Assembly (NCBI GenBank): GCA_027045905.1
Contig: JALTZY010000219.1
Coordinates: 1 to 43,423, forward strand
DNA from: Paracoccaceae bacterium
GTDB taxonomy: Bacteria > Pseudomonadota > Alphaproteobacteria > Rhodobacterales > Rhodobacteraceae
Direction: 5' to 3'
DNA: 43,423 nt
Position 1 is the stretch's first letter. Each line of letters starts with the position of its first letter. Below, piece after piece: positions 28,509 through 37,538 of this stretch. Under the pieces are notes generated by a model. It saw only the letters and a list, made by a program, of their open reading frames with translations, ran no database searches and was not told the DNA's origin. A program made the position numbers and the translations under genes.

Positions 28509-29651
28509 TCAACTGGTCATGGAATCCCAGAAATTCTTGACCTTGGTGAAGAAGCTGGAGCTTTCCGGGTTGTTCTCTTCGGAGAGTTTTTCGAACTCCT
28601 GGAGCAGTTCCTTTTGTCGTGCGGTCAGGTTGACCGGGGTTTCCACGGCCATTTCGATGAACATGTCGCCCGGGGTTCCGCCGCGCAGGGCCGGCATCCC
28701 CTTGCCGCGCAGGCGCATCTGGCGGCCGGACTGGGAGCCGGCGGGGATCTTGACCCGGGAGCGGCCGCCGTCGATGGTCGGCACCTCGATGGTGCCGCCA
28801 AGGGCCGCGGTGGTCATGGAGACCGGTACGCGGCAGTGCAGGTGCGGGCCTTCGCGGTCGAAGATCGGGTGATTTTCCACGTCGATGAAGATGTAGAGGT
28901 CCCCCGGCGGGCCGCCACGCATGCCCGCTTCGCCCTCGCCGGCGAGGCGGATGCGTGTGCCGGTTTCGACACCGGCGGGGATGTTGACGCTGAGGGAGCG
29001 CTCCTTTTCCAGACGCCCGACGCCGTTGCAGGCCTTGCACGGGTTCTTGATGATCTGGCCGACGCCGTGGCAGGTAGGGCAGGTGCGCTCGACGGTGAAG
29101 AAGCCCTGCTGCGCGCGCACCTTGCCCATGCCCGAACAGGTGGGGCACATCTGCGGCTCGGCACCGCTTTCGGCGCCGGTGCCGTTGCATTCGTCGCAGG
29201 CGACGGAGGTGGGCACGGTGATGATCTTTTGCAGGCCGGTATAGGCCTCTTCGAGGGTGATGTGCAGGTTGTAACGCAGGTCGGAGCCGCGGGCGGCGCG
29301 CCTCCTGCCGTCGCGACCGCCCATGAAATTGCCGAAAAGGTCGTCGAATACCTCGCTGAAGGCGCTGGCAAAGTCACCCTGGCCGCCGTGGAAGCCGCCG
29401 CCAGGGCGCCCGCCGCCCATGCCGCCCTCGAAGGCGGCGTGGCCGAAGCGGTCATAGGCGGCCTTCTTCTCGGCATCCTTCAGGACCTCGTAGGCTTCGT
29501 TGACTTCCTTGAACTGGGCTTCGGCATCGGGATTGCCTGCGTTGCTGTCAGGGTGCAGCTCGCGGGCCTTGCGGCGGTAGGCCTTCTTGATCTCGTCGGC
29601 GCTGGCCGTGCGCGCGACCCCCAGCACTTCGTAGTAACAACGCTTTGCCAT
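28509..29651 (-). CDS. dnaJ: Chaperone DnaJ
   Basis: DnaJ delivers substrates to DnaK and triggers its ATPase. The 380-residue type I protein has the J domain (1-70) with HPD at 33-35, a Gly/Phe-rich linker, four CxxCxGxG zinc repeats (about 145-215), and the C-terminal substrate-binding domains. The frame is open to 29675, but the ATG at 29651 gives the family start. It lies 69 bases after dnaK with a terminator-like hairpin between them. Confidence 0.97.
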   Translation of the reverse strand: MAKRCYYEVLGVARTASADEIKKAYRRKARELHPDSNAGNPDAEAQFKEVNEAYEVLKDAEKKAAYDRFGHAAFEGGMGGGRPGGGFHGGQGDFASAFSEVFDDLFGNFMGGRDGRRRAARGSDLRYNLHITLEEAYTGLQKIITVPTSVACDECNGTGAESGAEPQMCPTCSGMGKVRAQQGFFTVERTCPTCHGVGQIIKNPCKACNGVGRLEKERSLSVNIPAGVETGTRIRLAGEGEAGMRGGPPGDLYIFIDVENHPIFDREGPHLHCRVPVSMTTAALGGTIEVPTIDGGRSRVKIPAGSQSGRQMRLRGKGMPALRGGTPGDMFIEMAVETPVNLTARQKELLQEFEKLSEENNPESSSFFTKVKNFWDSMTS

Positions 29652-29675
29652 GGCTCGGTTCCTTGCGGATAGCAA

Positions 29676-29705
29676 AGGACCGGCCCGTTTGTGCGAGCCG
29701 GTCCT
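29676..29705 (-). terminator. Hairpin between dnaK and dnaJ, probable partial terminator or attenuator
   Basis: Reading leftwards, a perfect nine-base stem (AGGACCGGC and GCCGGTCCT) with a 12-base loop is followed by TTTGCT. It sits 15 bases after the dnaK stop and 24 bases before the dnaJ start. The short T-run suggests incomplete termination, which would keep DnaK in excess over DnaJ. Confidence 0.65.
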
Positions 29706-29720
29706 GGTCCTGTGGCGGTG

Positions 29721-31637
29721 TTACGACCGCTTGTCGTCGTCGAGATCCTCGAAATCGGCGTCAACGATGTCATCATCCACGCCGCCCGGCTCGCCGTCGG
29801 CCTCGGCAGAGGCATCGCCGACCTCGGCCTCCTGGCCGGCCTTGTAGATCGCTTCGCCGAGCTTCATGGAGGCGTCGGTGACGTTCTGGATGCCGGCCTT
29901 GATCTTGTCGGCGTCGTCCTTTTCGAGGTCGTCCTTGAGCGCGGCGATGGCCAGTTCGATCGCTTCGATCGTGCTCGGATCGACCTTGTCGCCATGCTCC
30001 TCGATCGCCTTTTCGGTCGAGTGGATCAGGCTTTCGGCCTGGTTCCTGGCCTCGACCAGCTCCTTGCGCTTGCGGTCTTCCTCGGCATGTTCCTCGGCGT
30101 CCTTGACCATCTTTTCGATGTCTTCCTCGGACAAGCCGCCGGAGGCCTGGATGGTGATCTTCTGCTCCTTACCGGTGGCCTTGTCCTTGGCGCTGACCGA
30201 GACGATGCCGTTGGCGTCGATGTCGAAGGTCACCTCGATCTGCGGCATGCCGCGCGGGGCGGGCGGGATGTCTTCGAGGTTGAACTGACCGAGCAGCTTG
30301 TTGTCGGCGGCCATTTCGCGCTCGCCCTGGAAGACCCGGATCGTCACTGCGTTCTGGTTGTCCTCGGCGGTGGAGAAGATCTGGCTCTTCTTGGTTGGGA
30401 TCGTGGTATTGCGGTCGATCAGCCGGGTGAAGACGCCGCCCAAGGTCTCGATGCCGAGCGAGAGCGGGGTCACGTCGAGCAGCACCACGTCCTTGACGTC
30501 GCCCTGCAGCACGCCGGCCTGGATGGCCGCACCCATGGCAACCACTTCGTCCGGGTTCACGCCCTTGTGCGGCTCCTTGCCGAAGAACTTGGTTACTTCC
30601 TCGACCACCTTGGGCATACGGGTTTGGCCGCCGACGAGGATCACCTCGTCCACGTCGTCCTTGGTGATGCCGGCATCCTTGAGCGCGGCCTGGCAGGGCT
30701 TCATGGTGCGCTTGATCAGGTCGCTGACCAGGCTTTCCAGCTTGGCGCGGGTCAGCTTCATGACCATGTGCAGCGGCTGGCCGTCGGAGCCCATGGAGAT
30801 GAACGGCTGGTTGACCTCGGTCTGGGACGCGCTGGAGAGCTCGATCTTGGCCTTTTCGGCGGCTTCCTTCAGGCGCTGCAGGGCGATCTTGTCCTTGGAC
30901 AGGTCAACGCCGTGCTCCTTCTTGAACTCGTCGGCCAGGTACTGGACGATGCGCATGTCGAAGTCTTCGCCACCGAGGAAGGTGTCGCCATTGGTGGACT
31001 TCACCTCGAACAGGCCGTCGTCGATCTCCAGGATGGTCACGTCGAAGGTGCCGCCGCCGAGGTCATAGACGGCGATGGTCTTGCTGTCCTTCTTGTCGAG
31101 CCCGTAGGCCAGCGCGGCGGCGGTGGGCTCGTTGATGATGCGCAGCACTTCGAGGCCGGCGATCTTGCCGGCATCCTTGGTGGCCTGGCGCTGGGCGTCG
31201 TTGAAATAGGCGGGGACGGTGATCACCGCCTGGGTGACTTCCTCGCCGAGGAAGCTCTCGGCGGTCTCTTTCATCTTCTGCAGGATGAAAGCGGAAATCT
31301 GGCTGGGCGAATATTTCTCGCCATTCACCTCCACCCAGGCGTCGCCATTGCCGCCATCGACGATCTTGTAGGGGACGAGGTGCTTGTCCTTCTCCACGGC
31401 GGGGTCGTCGATCTTGCGGCCGATCAGGCGCTTGACGGCGAAGATGGTATTGTCCGGGTTGGTGACGGCCTGCCGCTTGGCGGGCATCCCGACCAAGCGC
31501 TCGCCGTCCTTGAAGGCGACGATCGAAGGGGTCGTGCGCGTGCCTTCGGCGTTTTCGATGACCCGCGGCTTGGAGCCGTCCATGATGGCAACACAGGAGT
31601 TGGTGGTGCCAAGGTCGATGCCAATGACTTTTGCCAT
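29721..31637 (-). CDS. dnaK: Molecular chaperone DnaK (Hsp70)
   Basis: The ATP-dependent Hsp70 chaperone. The 638-residue product is full length: the actin-like ATPase domain starts with [13 protein letters not shown] (6-18), contains the [11 protein letters not shown] loop, and is followed by the linker, the substrate-binding domain and the acidic C-terminal tail (ending [13 protein letters not shown]) that binds co-factors. AGAGGAA precedes the ATG. A near-perfect alphaproteobacterial heat-shock promoter lies about 105 bases upstream, and dnaJ follows. Confidence 0.98.
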   Translation of the reverse strand: MAKVIGIDLGTTNSCVAIMDGSKPRVIENAEGTRTTPSIVAFKDGERLVGMPAKRQAVTNPDNTIFAVKRLIGRKIDDPAVEKDKHLVPYKIVDGGNGDAWVEVNGEKYSPSQISAFILQKMKETAESFLGEEVTQAVITVPAYFNDAQRQATKDAGKIAGLEVLRIINEPTAAALAYGLDKKDSKTIAVYDLGGGTFDVTILEIDDGLFEVKSTNGDTFLGGEDFDMRIVQYLADEFKKEHGVDLSKDKIALQRLKEAAEKAKIELSSASQTEVNQPFISMGSDGQPLHMVMKLTRAKLESLVSDLIKRTMKPCQAALKDAGITKDDVDEVILVGGQTRMPKVVEEVTKFFGKEPHKGVNPDEVVAMGAAIQAGVLQGDVKDVVLLDVTPLSLGIETLGGVFTRLIDRNTTIPTKKSQIFSTAEDNQNAVTIRVFQGEREMAADNKLLGQFNLEDIPPAPRGMPQIEVTFDIDANGIVSVSAKDKATGKEQKITIQASGGLSEEDIEKMVKDAEEHAEEDRKRKELVEARNQAESLIHSTEKAIEEHGDKVDPSTIEAIELAIAALKDDLEKDDADKIKAGIQNVTDASMKLGEAIYKAGQEAEVGDASAEADGEPGGVDDDIVDADFEDLDDDKRS

Positions 31638-31741
31638 TCTCTATTCCTCTCTTTCGGCGATGTCAGGGAAACCGACCCCGAAAGCATCGGTCTCCGATCC
31701 CAGATTTGCGCCGGGTCGGCTTACGCATCCCGGCTTCCCGG

Positions 31742-31773
31742 CGTATATAGGTAGCACTCCGGTCTGCCGCAAG
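31742..31773 (-). promoter_or_regulatory. Heat-shock sigma-32-type promoter of dnaK
   Basis: On the minus strand CTTG (31770-31773) is followed by an 18-base spacer and CCTATATACG (31742-31751). This fits the alphaproteobacterial RpoH consensus CTTG-N17/18-CYTATNTNNG at every specified position. Transcription would begin near 31735, leaving a leader of about 100 bases before the dnaK ATG. No CIRCE repeat accompanies it. Confidence 0.8.
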
Positions 31774-31827
31774 CACCTGAAACCGGCAGGGCAGGGAAAA
31801 AAGCGAGTCATTTTCAGGGTTTTGGCA

Positions 31828-32454
31828 ATGATCGGTAAGGAAAGCCCGCCCCGGCCGGATGTGACGCTGGGAGGGGTGCGGATTTTCAAGCGGTTTCTGG
31901 GGCGGAAGGCGCAGGAGGCGCTGGTCGGGCAGGTGCGCGAAGTGGTTGCCGAGGCGCCGCTGTTTTCGCCGGTGACGCCGGGGGGGCGGCGGATGTCGGT
32001 GCGGATGACCAGCGCCGGGACGTTCGGCTGGTATTCCGATGCGCGGGGTTATCGCTACATCCCGTGCCACCCGTCCGGGCGCCCCTGGTCGCCGATCCCG
32101 CCGCTGGCGATGAAAGTCTGGGAGGAGCTGGTGGCCGGCACCCGGGCGCCGGAATGCTGTCTGGTGAATTTCTACGGCAAGGGCGCGCGGATGGAGATGC
32201 ACCAGGACCGCGACGAGGCGGATTTCTCCCAGCCGGTCCTGTCGATTTCGCTGGGCGATGACGGGTTGTTTCGCGTCGGCGGTATGACGCGGGGCGGGCG
32301 CACCGCCTCCCACTGGCTGCGCTCCGGCGACGTGGCCCTGATCGGCGGCGAGGCGCGGCTGGCCCATCACGGGGTGGACCGGATCCGCTTCGGCTCATCG
32401 ACCCTGCTCAGAGAAGGCGGGCGGCTGAACCTGACCCTGCGGGTAGTGACGTGA
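31828..32454 (+). CDS. alkB: AlkB-type alpha-ketoglutarate-dependent dioxygenase
   Basis: A 208-residue Fe(II)/2-oxoglutarate dioxygenase. The iron ligands appear as HxD (His125, Asp127 in MHQDRDEADF) and a distal His181 (AHHGVDR), with 2-oxoglutarate-binding arginines near the C terminus (RLNLTLR). AlkB family members remove 1-methyladenine and 3-methylcytosine lesions from DNA or RNA. The frame is open upstream through the dnaK promoter, but the ATG at 31828 gives the normal length. It is transcribed away from dnaK. Confidence 0.92.
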   Translation: MIGKESPPRPDVTLGGVRIFKRFLGRKAQEALVGQVREVVAEAPLFSPVTPGGRRMSVRMTSAGTFGWYSDARGYRYIPCHPSGRPWSPIPPLAMKVWEELVAGTRAPECCLVNFYGKGARMEMHQDRDEADFSQPVLSISLGDDGLFRVGGMTRGGRTASHWLRSGDVALIGGEARLAHHGVDRIRFGSSTLLREGGRLNLTLRVVT

Positions 32455-32482
32455 AGAAGCGCTCCCCTGCTGGCTGGCGGTG

Positions 32483-33357
32483 CTATCGGGAGGGTGCCTC
32501 GCGAGTCTCCATCAGATGCTCAAGCAGCGCCTCGGTGCGCGCGTCGTGCTGCTGCTCGGCGCTCTCCGCCGCCTCGGCCATGGCCTGAAGCTCCTGCGCC
32601 GTGAGGGCGCGCGGTGCGGGGCCTTCCAGCCAGTGCTGCAGATAGACATCGGGGTCGGTCTGCGCGAGGCCGGGCTTTTCGTCGAGATAGATATTGCCAA
32701 AAGCGCGCACCGGCGTGCCACCTCATAATTGCCCTCATATATGAATGTCCGGGCGTTCTCCGGGACGCGCACCCGCGCCAGGAGCGGTACGGCCAGGAGC
32801 TCGAACGGCCCGTCGAACAGGCTCGAGACATGCATGCCGATGGTCGCCGCCCCGGTCGAGCGGCTTTGCGTTCCGCCATTGGAAAAGCCCCAGAAGGTGA
32901 GATGCTCGGTCGGCAGGGCGGTAGGCGTGAGCTGCAGGCGGATGCGATAGGGGGCGTAGTCCGGCCGCTCGGAGGCGCGCGCGTCGGCATATTCGAAGAT
33001 TGCGTCTTTCAGCGGGTTGTCGTCGTCATGGCGGTGGATCCATTCGACGACCTGTCCCGAGACGGTGAAAGCGCCGTCGCTCACCCCGTCTATGCGGCAG
33101 TTGAACGCATCGACCGGCTCGGGCGGAAACCACCGGCAGGGTTGCATCAGGCGAAAGGTCATGGTGCCGTCACCGGTGATCGCGCCATCGGCACCAATGG
33201 TAATTGTCGCATCCGCCCCGATGATCATGTCGTCAACGGCACTTTCCGGAGCTTCGATACGCGTGCCGCTTGCGAGGAAATAGGTGAACTCCACCGCCTG
33301 CGTCGGCTGGAAGGTCAGAAGCCAGCCGCTCAGGACGCAATGGAACAGCTTGTGCAT
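32483..33357 (-). pseudogene. Frameshifted gene for a secreted protein of unknown function
   Basis: From a well-supported ATG at 33357 (AAGGAGGCAG upstream) the frame encodes a signal-peptide-like start (cleavage perhaps after TQA at 19-21) and about 213 plausible residues. After Val213 the frame turns into an Arg/Ser-rich run typical of a wrong frame. A second frame takes over at the same place (GTG at 32710) with a sensible 75-residue tail, AFGNIYLDEKPG onward, to a stop at 32483. Adding one G at 32718-32719 (GTGGCACG to GTGGGCACG) would join them into a protein of about 291 residues. This may be a real inactivation, a variable locus or a sequencing error. No family was recognised. Confidence 0.75.
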
Positions 33358-33469
33358 TTCTGCCTCCTTCGGTGCTGCATCGCTCGGTTGCCGTGTTCAA
33401 CGCACGGGGTTCAACGCACGGGCCTGCGGTTTCCGTCGCCCGTGCCCTTTTGCCGCGCGGATACCTGCC

Positions 33470-34300
33470 TCAGCGACCTGCCGACCAGCTCAGCGAGGCG
33501 TGCTTGCGCGTGTAGCTCTCGCCCATCATGCCGATCATCAGCAGCACCAGCGACACCTGAAGCGGATAGGAGATGGAGGAGTAGTGCGGGTTGTAATTGA
33601 TGAAGGCAAAGCCGCGCGCCTGGTCGATGATGTGAAACAGCGGATTCCAGTCGAACATCTTCAGCATGGTGAAGGGCAGCGTATTGGCGAGGAACATCTT
33701 GCCCGAGGCGATCATGTTGGCGCGCGAATAGATGGTCGAGGCGACATTGGTGAATTGTGGAAACCAGGGCTTGAGCGCCAGAAAAACCATGCCGACCGCC
33801 ACCCCCGAGAACCAGGCGAGAATCAGCATCCCCATAACGCCCACAGGCTGGTAGATTTCGAGCGGCTTGTAGGCCACATGGTAGAAGAACAGCACGATCG
33901 CGGCCGACAGTACCTGCATGTAGAGCGCGCTCAGCGCCGATGAGGAAATGGCCACGAAGGTGGACATGGGCGCGTGCTGCATCATCGGCGAGGCCGGACC
34001 CTCCGAGCTTACGATCGCCCCCATGCTCTTGGTATGGGTGATGTAGAGGAAGATACCCGACATGATATAGAGCAGGAAATCCCCGCGTACCGCATTGCCG
34101 CGCAGGCCCAGCACCGAGAACATCACGAAAAACACCGCGACCAGCATCAGGGTCTGCAGGATATTGATAAACAGGCCCACCAGCGCGTTGCGGTGGGTCT
34201 TGCGCAGCCTGCGCACCGTGGCATGGTAGATAACCTCTGCCGTGGCAAAGGCCACCGACCAGCGCGATCTGGCGGTCTTGGCGGTCTGAACCTGAAACAT
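33470..34300 (-). CDS. ABC-2 type polysaccharide export permease
   Basis: A 276-residue inner-membrane protein with about six hydrophobic segments (the first at 43-63) and the layout of KpsM/Wzm-type permeases that export capsule or O-polysaccharide. The frame is open to 34378; the ATG at 34300 gives MFQVQTAKTARSRW, with a charged cytoplasmic N terminus. No ATP-binding partner is in the window. It is divergent from the cysQ-glycosyltransferase run, which suggests a role in exporting the glycan those genes build. A TTGTCA-N17-TATGCT promoter lies about 65 bases upstream. Confidence 0.85.
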   Translation of the reverse strand: MFQVQTAKTARSRWSVAFATAEVIYHATVRRLRKTHRNALVGLFINILQTLMLVAVFFVMFSVLGLRGNAVRGDFLLYIMSGIFLYITHTKSMGAIVSSEGPASPMMQHAPMSTFVAISSSALSALYMQVLSAAIVLFFYHVAYKPLEIYQPVGVMGMLILAWFSGVAVGMVFLALKPWFPQFTNVASTIYSRANMIASGKMFLANTLPFTMLKMFDWNPLFHIIDQARGFAFINYNPHYSSISYPLQVSLVLLMIGMMGESYTRKHASLSWSAGR

Positions 34301-34365
34301 CCGGATCCCCGAACTGTGCTGCCTGTCTTTTTCGCAGGGAAATCTTGCCGTTTCCTTACCTCGGG

Positions 34366-34394
34366 AGCATAAAGGCATAAGCGGCCCGTGACAA
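34366..34394 (-). promoter_or_regulatory. Predicted sigma-70-type promoter of the ABC permease gene
   Basis: On the minus strand TTGTCA (34389-34394, five of six to TTGACA) is followed by 17 bases and TATGCT (34366-34371, four of six to TATAAT). The start point would be near 34359, about 58 bases before the permease ATG. It lies in the 131-base divergent gap with cysQ. Confidence 0.45.
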
Positions 34395-34431
34395 TAATGC
34401 CTATATGATGTGGGGCAGCGGAGGAGCAGGA

Positions 34432-35229
34432 ATGGATTTCGACAAGCTGGAAGCCGTCATGCGCAGGCTGGCGCTTGAGGCGGGCGAGGTGATCATGGAG
34501 GTCTACGGGCGCGAGGATTTTGCCGTGCGGGCCAAGTCCGACGACAGCCCGGTGACCGAAGCGGACGAGGCCGCCGATGTGCTGATCTCCGCCGGGCTGC
34601 GTGCGGCATTTCCCGATGTGACCCTGATCACCGAGGAGCAGGCCGACAGCCATGCGCAGCGGGCGAGCGCCTTTCTGATCGTCGATCCGCTGGACGGGAC
34701 GAAGGAATTCATCCACCGGCGCGACGATTTCACCGTGAATATCGCCTATGTGGCCGATGGCGTGCCGGTTCGCGGGGTGGTCCATGCGCCGGCGAAGGCG
34801 CGCATGTTCTATACCCGCGCCGATGGGGTGAGCGTGGAGGAGCGCGGGCCGTTCGAGCGCGATGCGCCGGGGGAGGCCACGCCGATTTCCGTCTCCGAGC
34901 CCGACAACGACGCGCTGCTGGTCGTCGCCTCCAAGTCGCACCGGGATCAGGCGACAGACGACTACATAAGCAAGTACCGGGTCGCCGACATGAAGGCCGC
35001 CGGCTCCTCGCTCAAGTTCTGCCTCGTGGCGACGGGCGAGGCGGATTTCTACCCGCGCCTTGGCCGCACCATGGAGTGGGACACCGCCGCCGGTCACGCG
35101 GTGCTGGGCGGCGCGGGCGGAAGGGTGCTGCGCTTCGACGATCACAGCCCGCTGACCTATGGCAAGCCGGGTTTCGAAAACCCGTTCTTCATCGCCGCCT
35201 CGCCGGGGGTGAGGCTGAAGCCGGCCTGA
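34432..35229 (+). CDS. cysQ: 3'(2'),5'-bisphosphate nucleotidase CysQ
   Basis: CysQ removes the 3' phosphate from PAP, the by-product of PAPS-dependent sulfation, and is a member of the inositol-monophosphatase superfamily. The 265-residue product has the metal-binding Glu68-Glu69 (ITEEQ), DPLDGTKEF at 85-93 and WDTAAGHAV near the C terminus. The ATG at 34432 follows GGAGGAGCAGGA; an ATG at 34405 in the same frame lacks such a site. It shares one base with the next gene. Its place at the head of a run ending in a sulfotransferase-like gene supports a role in clearing PAP, though sulfate assimilation would need it too. Confidence 0.93.
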   Translation: MDFDKLEAVMRRLALEAGEVIMEVYGREDFAVRAKSDDSPVTEADEAADVLISAGLRAAFPDVTLITEEQADSHAQRASAFLIVDPLDGTKEFIHRRDDFTVNIAYVADGVPVRGVVHAPAKARMFYTRADGVSVEERGPFERDAPGEATPISVSEPDNDALLVVASKSHRDQATDDYISKYRVADMKAAGSSLKFCLVATGEADFYPRLGRTMEWDTAAGHAVLGGAGGRVLRFDDHSPLTYGKPGFENPFFIAASPGVRLKPA

Positions 35230-36566
35230 TGGCGCCGCTTCCGGTCAGCGTGATCGTCGTCAGCCGGGGTCGCCCCGGCCTGCTGGCGCGTTGCCTGACC
35301 GGGCTCGGACAGATGTATTATCCGGCTTTCGAGATCGTCGTGGTTGCCGATGAAGACGGGCTCGGCGCGGTAGCGGAAATGGGCTGGCAGGCGCGGGTCA
35401 AGACGGTATCCTTCGGGGAGCCGAATATCTCGGCCGCGCGCAATGCCGGGATCGCCGTGGCGGCAGGCGAGATCGTCGCCTTTATCGACGATGACGCGGT
35501 GCCCGAGCCGACCTGGCTTGACCATCTCGCCGCCCCGTTTGCCGATCCCGGGGTTGTCGCCGCCGGGGGCTATGTGCGCGGGCGCAACGGGATTTCGTTC
35601 CAATATCGTGCCGGCCTGGTCAGCCGGACCGGCGAGGAGGTGCCGCTGGAGGTGGCCGGCGAGGCGCCTCGGATCGTCACGCCACCGCCGGGCCATGCGG
35701 TCAAGACCATGGGTACCAACAGTGCGTTTCGCCGCCGGAATGTGTCTCTATCAGGTGGGTTAGACCCTGTTTTCCGGTTTTTCCACGACGAGACGGATCT
35801 CAACATGCGCCTTGCCGGGGCTGGCGGAAAGACGGCTGTCGTGCCGCTCGCGCAGGTGCATCACGGCTATGCCGCTTCGGACCGGCGCGGAGCCGATCGG
35901 GCGCCGCGCTCGCTCCATGAGATCGGCGCTTCCAGCATGGTTTTCCTGCGCAAGCACGCGCCGGAGCAGGACTGGCCCGGCGCGCTGGAGCGGCTGCGTG
36001 CGGAGCAGCGCCGGCGCCTGCTGGCCCACATGGTGCGCGGCGGGCTGGAGCCGCGCGATGTCGTCCGGCTCTTGGAGGGTCTGGAAGAGGGGATCGCCGA
36101 GGGACGCCGGCGCGCCCTTTCCTCCTTGTTGCCCCTGGCCGGGAGTGGCGCGCCCTTCCAGCCCTTTTCCCGTGCCAACGTCTCTGGTGCCTCGGTCTGT
36201 CTTGCCGGACGGACCTGGAGCCGCCGGCGCCTGCATGCCCGGGCGCTGGATACGGTGCGGGCGGGCGATGTCGCTTCGGTCTTTCGCTTCAGCCCGACCG
36301 CGCTTTACCACGATGTGCGCTTCGTGCGCGACGGATACTGGCTGCACAGGGGCGGACTGTTTGGCCGCGCGGAGCGCAGCGAGCCCGTCTTCCGGCTTGT
36401 CTCCTTCCGCAACAGGGTGGCGCAGGAATGGGCGCGTGTTGCGAAGTTGCGTCAAAAGGCGGATTTTTCCCCTCGGCAGATGACGGCGGGAAGCATAAGG
36501 TCTAGCATTATGGGAAATGCCGGCATTAAGGAAAACGAAAGAGTAACGCCGGAAAGTGGCGTGTGA
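35229..36566 (+). CDS. Family 2 glycosyltransferase with a long C-terminal extension
   Basis: A 445-residue protein whose first 260 residues are a GT-A fold family 2 glycosyltransferase: PVSVIVVSRGRP at the start, the metal-binding acidic cluster Asp87-Asp89 (FIDDDAVPE), and HDETDLNMRL later. The last 180 residues match no family I can name; they contain an Arg-rich helix region and a segment VFRFSPTALYHDVRFVRDGYW. It overlaps the cysQ stop by one base (TGATG). A paired-octamer-like patch is at 35744-35767. Substrate unknown; probably a step in surface glycan assembly. Confidence 0.85.
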   Translation: MAPLPVSVIVVSRGRPGLLARCLTGLGQMYYPAFEIVVVADEDGLGAVAEMGWQARVKTVSFGEPNISAARNAGIAVAAGEIVAFIDDDAVPEPTWLDHLAAPFADPGVVAAGGYVRGRNGISFQYRAGLVSRTGEEVPLEVAGEAPRIVTPPPGHAVKTMGTNSAFRRRNVSLSGGLDPVFRFFHDETDLNMRLAGAGGKTAVVPLAQVHHGYAASDRRGADRAPRSLHEIGASSMVFLRKHAPEQDWPGALERLRAEQRRRLLAHMVRGGLEPRDVVRLLEGLEEGIAEGRRRALSSLLPLAGSGAPFQPFSRANVSGASVCLAGRTWSRRRLHARALDTVRAGDVASVFRFSPTALYHDVRFVRDGYWLHRGGLFGRAERSEPVFRLVSFRNRVAQEWARVAKLRQKADFSPRQMTAGSIRSSIMGNAGIKENERVTPESGV

Positions 36567-36623
36567 AACGTAACGACATTACCCGTTTCGGGGCAGGTCA
36601 ACAGGATGAACAAGAGGTATTCC

Positions 36624-37517
36624 ATGCCCAGAAAAGTAACCAAGGCGATATTTCCGGTAGCCGGGCTCGGTACGCGGTTCCTGCCGGCCACCAAGTCGAT
36701 CCCCAAGGAGATCATGACCCTGGTGGATCGCCCGCTGATTCAGTACGCGATCGACGAGGCGCGAGCGGCGGGGATCAAGGAATTCATCTTCGTGACTTCG
36801 CGCGGCAAGGGGGCGCTGGAGGATTACTTCGACAATGCGCCGGTGCTTGAGCAGGAACTGCGCAAGAAAGGCAAGACTGAGCTTCTCGAAACATTGAAGA
36901 ACACAAATATGGACAGCGGTGCCATTGCCTATATCCGCCAGCACAAGGCCCTGGGTCTGGGTCATGCGGTATGGTGTGCCCGCCGGCTGATCGCCAACGA
37001 GCCCTTCGCCGTGATCCTGCCAGATGACGTGATCGCCGCCGAGAAGCCTTGTCTGCAGCAGATGGTCGATGCTTATGAGGAAACCGGCGGCTCGATGGTC
37101 GCGGCGATGGAAGTGGCCCCGGACAAGGCGCATCTCTACGGGGTGCTCGACCTGGATCGGGACATGGGCAAGATCGTGCACGTCAAGGGCATGGTGGAAA
37201 AGCCCGAGCCGGGCAAGGCGCCCTCCAGCCTGGCGGTGATCGGGCGCTATATCCTCAGCCCCAAGGTCCTGCAGAACCTGAACCGGATCAAGAGCGGCGC
37301 CGGGGGCGAGATTCAGCTGACCGATGCCATTGCCCGGGAGATCGAGGAGGGCCGCGATGTCTATGGTTACCGCTTCGATGGCCAGCGCTTCGATTGCGGG
37401 TCCAAGGCGGGCTTCCTGCAGGCGACGGTCTCCTTCGCCCTGGCGCGGCCTGACCTGCGCGACGAGTTGGCGCATTACCTGCACACGGTTATCGAGCACT
37501 CCAAGGCTGCGGAATAG
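36624..37517 (+). CDS. galU: UTP-glucose-1-phosphate uridylyltransferase GalU
   Basis: GalU makes UDP-glucose, the donor for glucosyl transfer and the precursor of UDP-galactose (GalE) and UDP-glucuronate. The 297-residue protein has the nucleotide-binding GLGTRFLPATK at 14-24, the LPDDVI metal site, and KPEPGKAPS. The frame opens at 36606, but the ATG at 36624 has AGAGG seven bases upstream and matches the family start. It follows the GT2 gene by 57 bases and precedes the GT4 gene by 21. Confidence 0.95.
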   Translation: MPRKVTKAIFPVAGLGTRFLPATKSIPKEIMTLVDRPLIQYAIDEARAAGIKEFIFVTSRGKGALEDYFDNAPVLEQELRKKGKTELLETLKNTNMDSGAIAYIRQHKALGLGHAVWCARRLIANEPFAVILPDDVIAAEKPCLQQMVDAYEETGGSMVAAMEVAPDKAHLYGVLDLDRDMGKIVHVKGMVEKPEPGKAPSSLAVIGRYILSPKVLQNLNRIKSGAGGEIQLTDAIAREIEEGRDVYGYRFDGQRFDCGSKAGFLQATVSFALARPDLRDELAHYLHTVIEHSKAAE

Positions 37518-37538
37518 GCGCTTCACGGTGGCGGGCTG

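Noticed and set aside
29691-31754. A 687-residue plus-strand frame opposite dnaK
   Set aside because: Long antisense frames opposite Hsp70 genes are a well-known composition artefact; no start site or family match is visible.
34345-34373. Possible cysQ promoter TTGCCG-N17-CATAAA
   Set aside because: Both hexamers match the consensus at only four of six positions; too weak to list as a feature.
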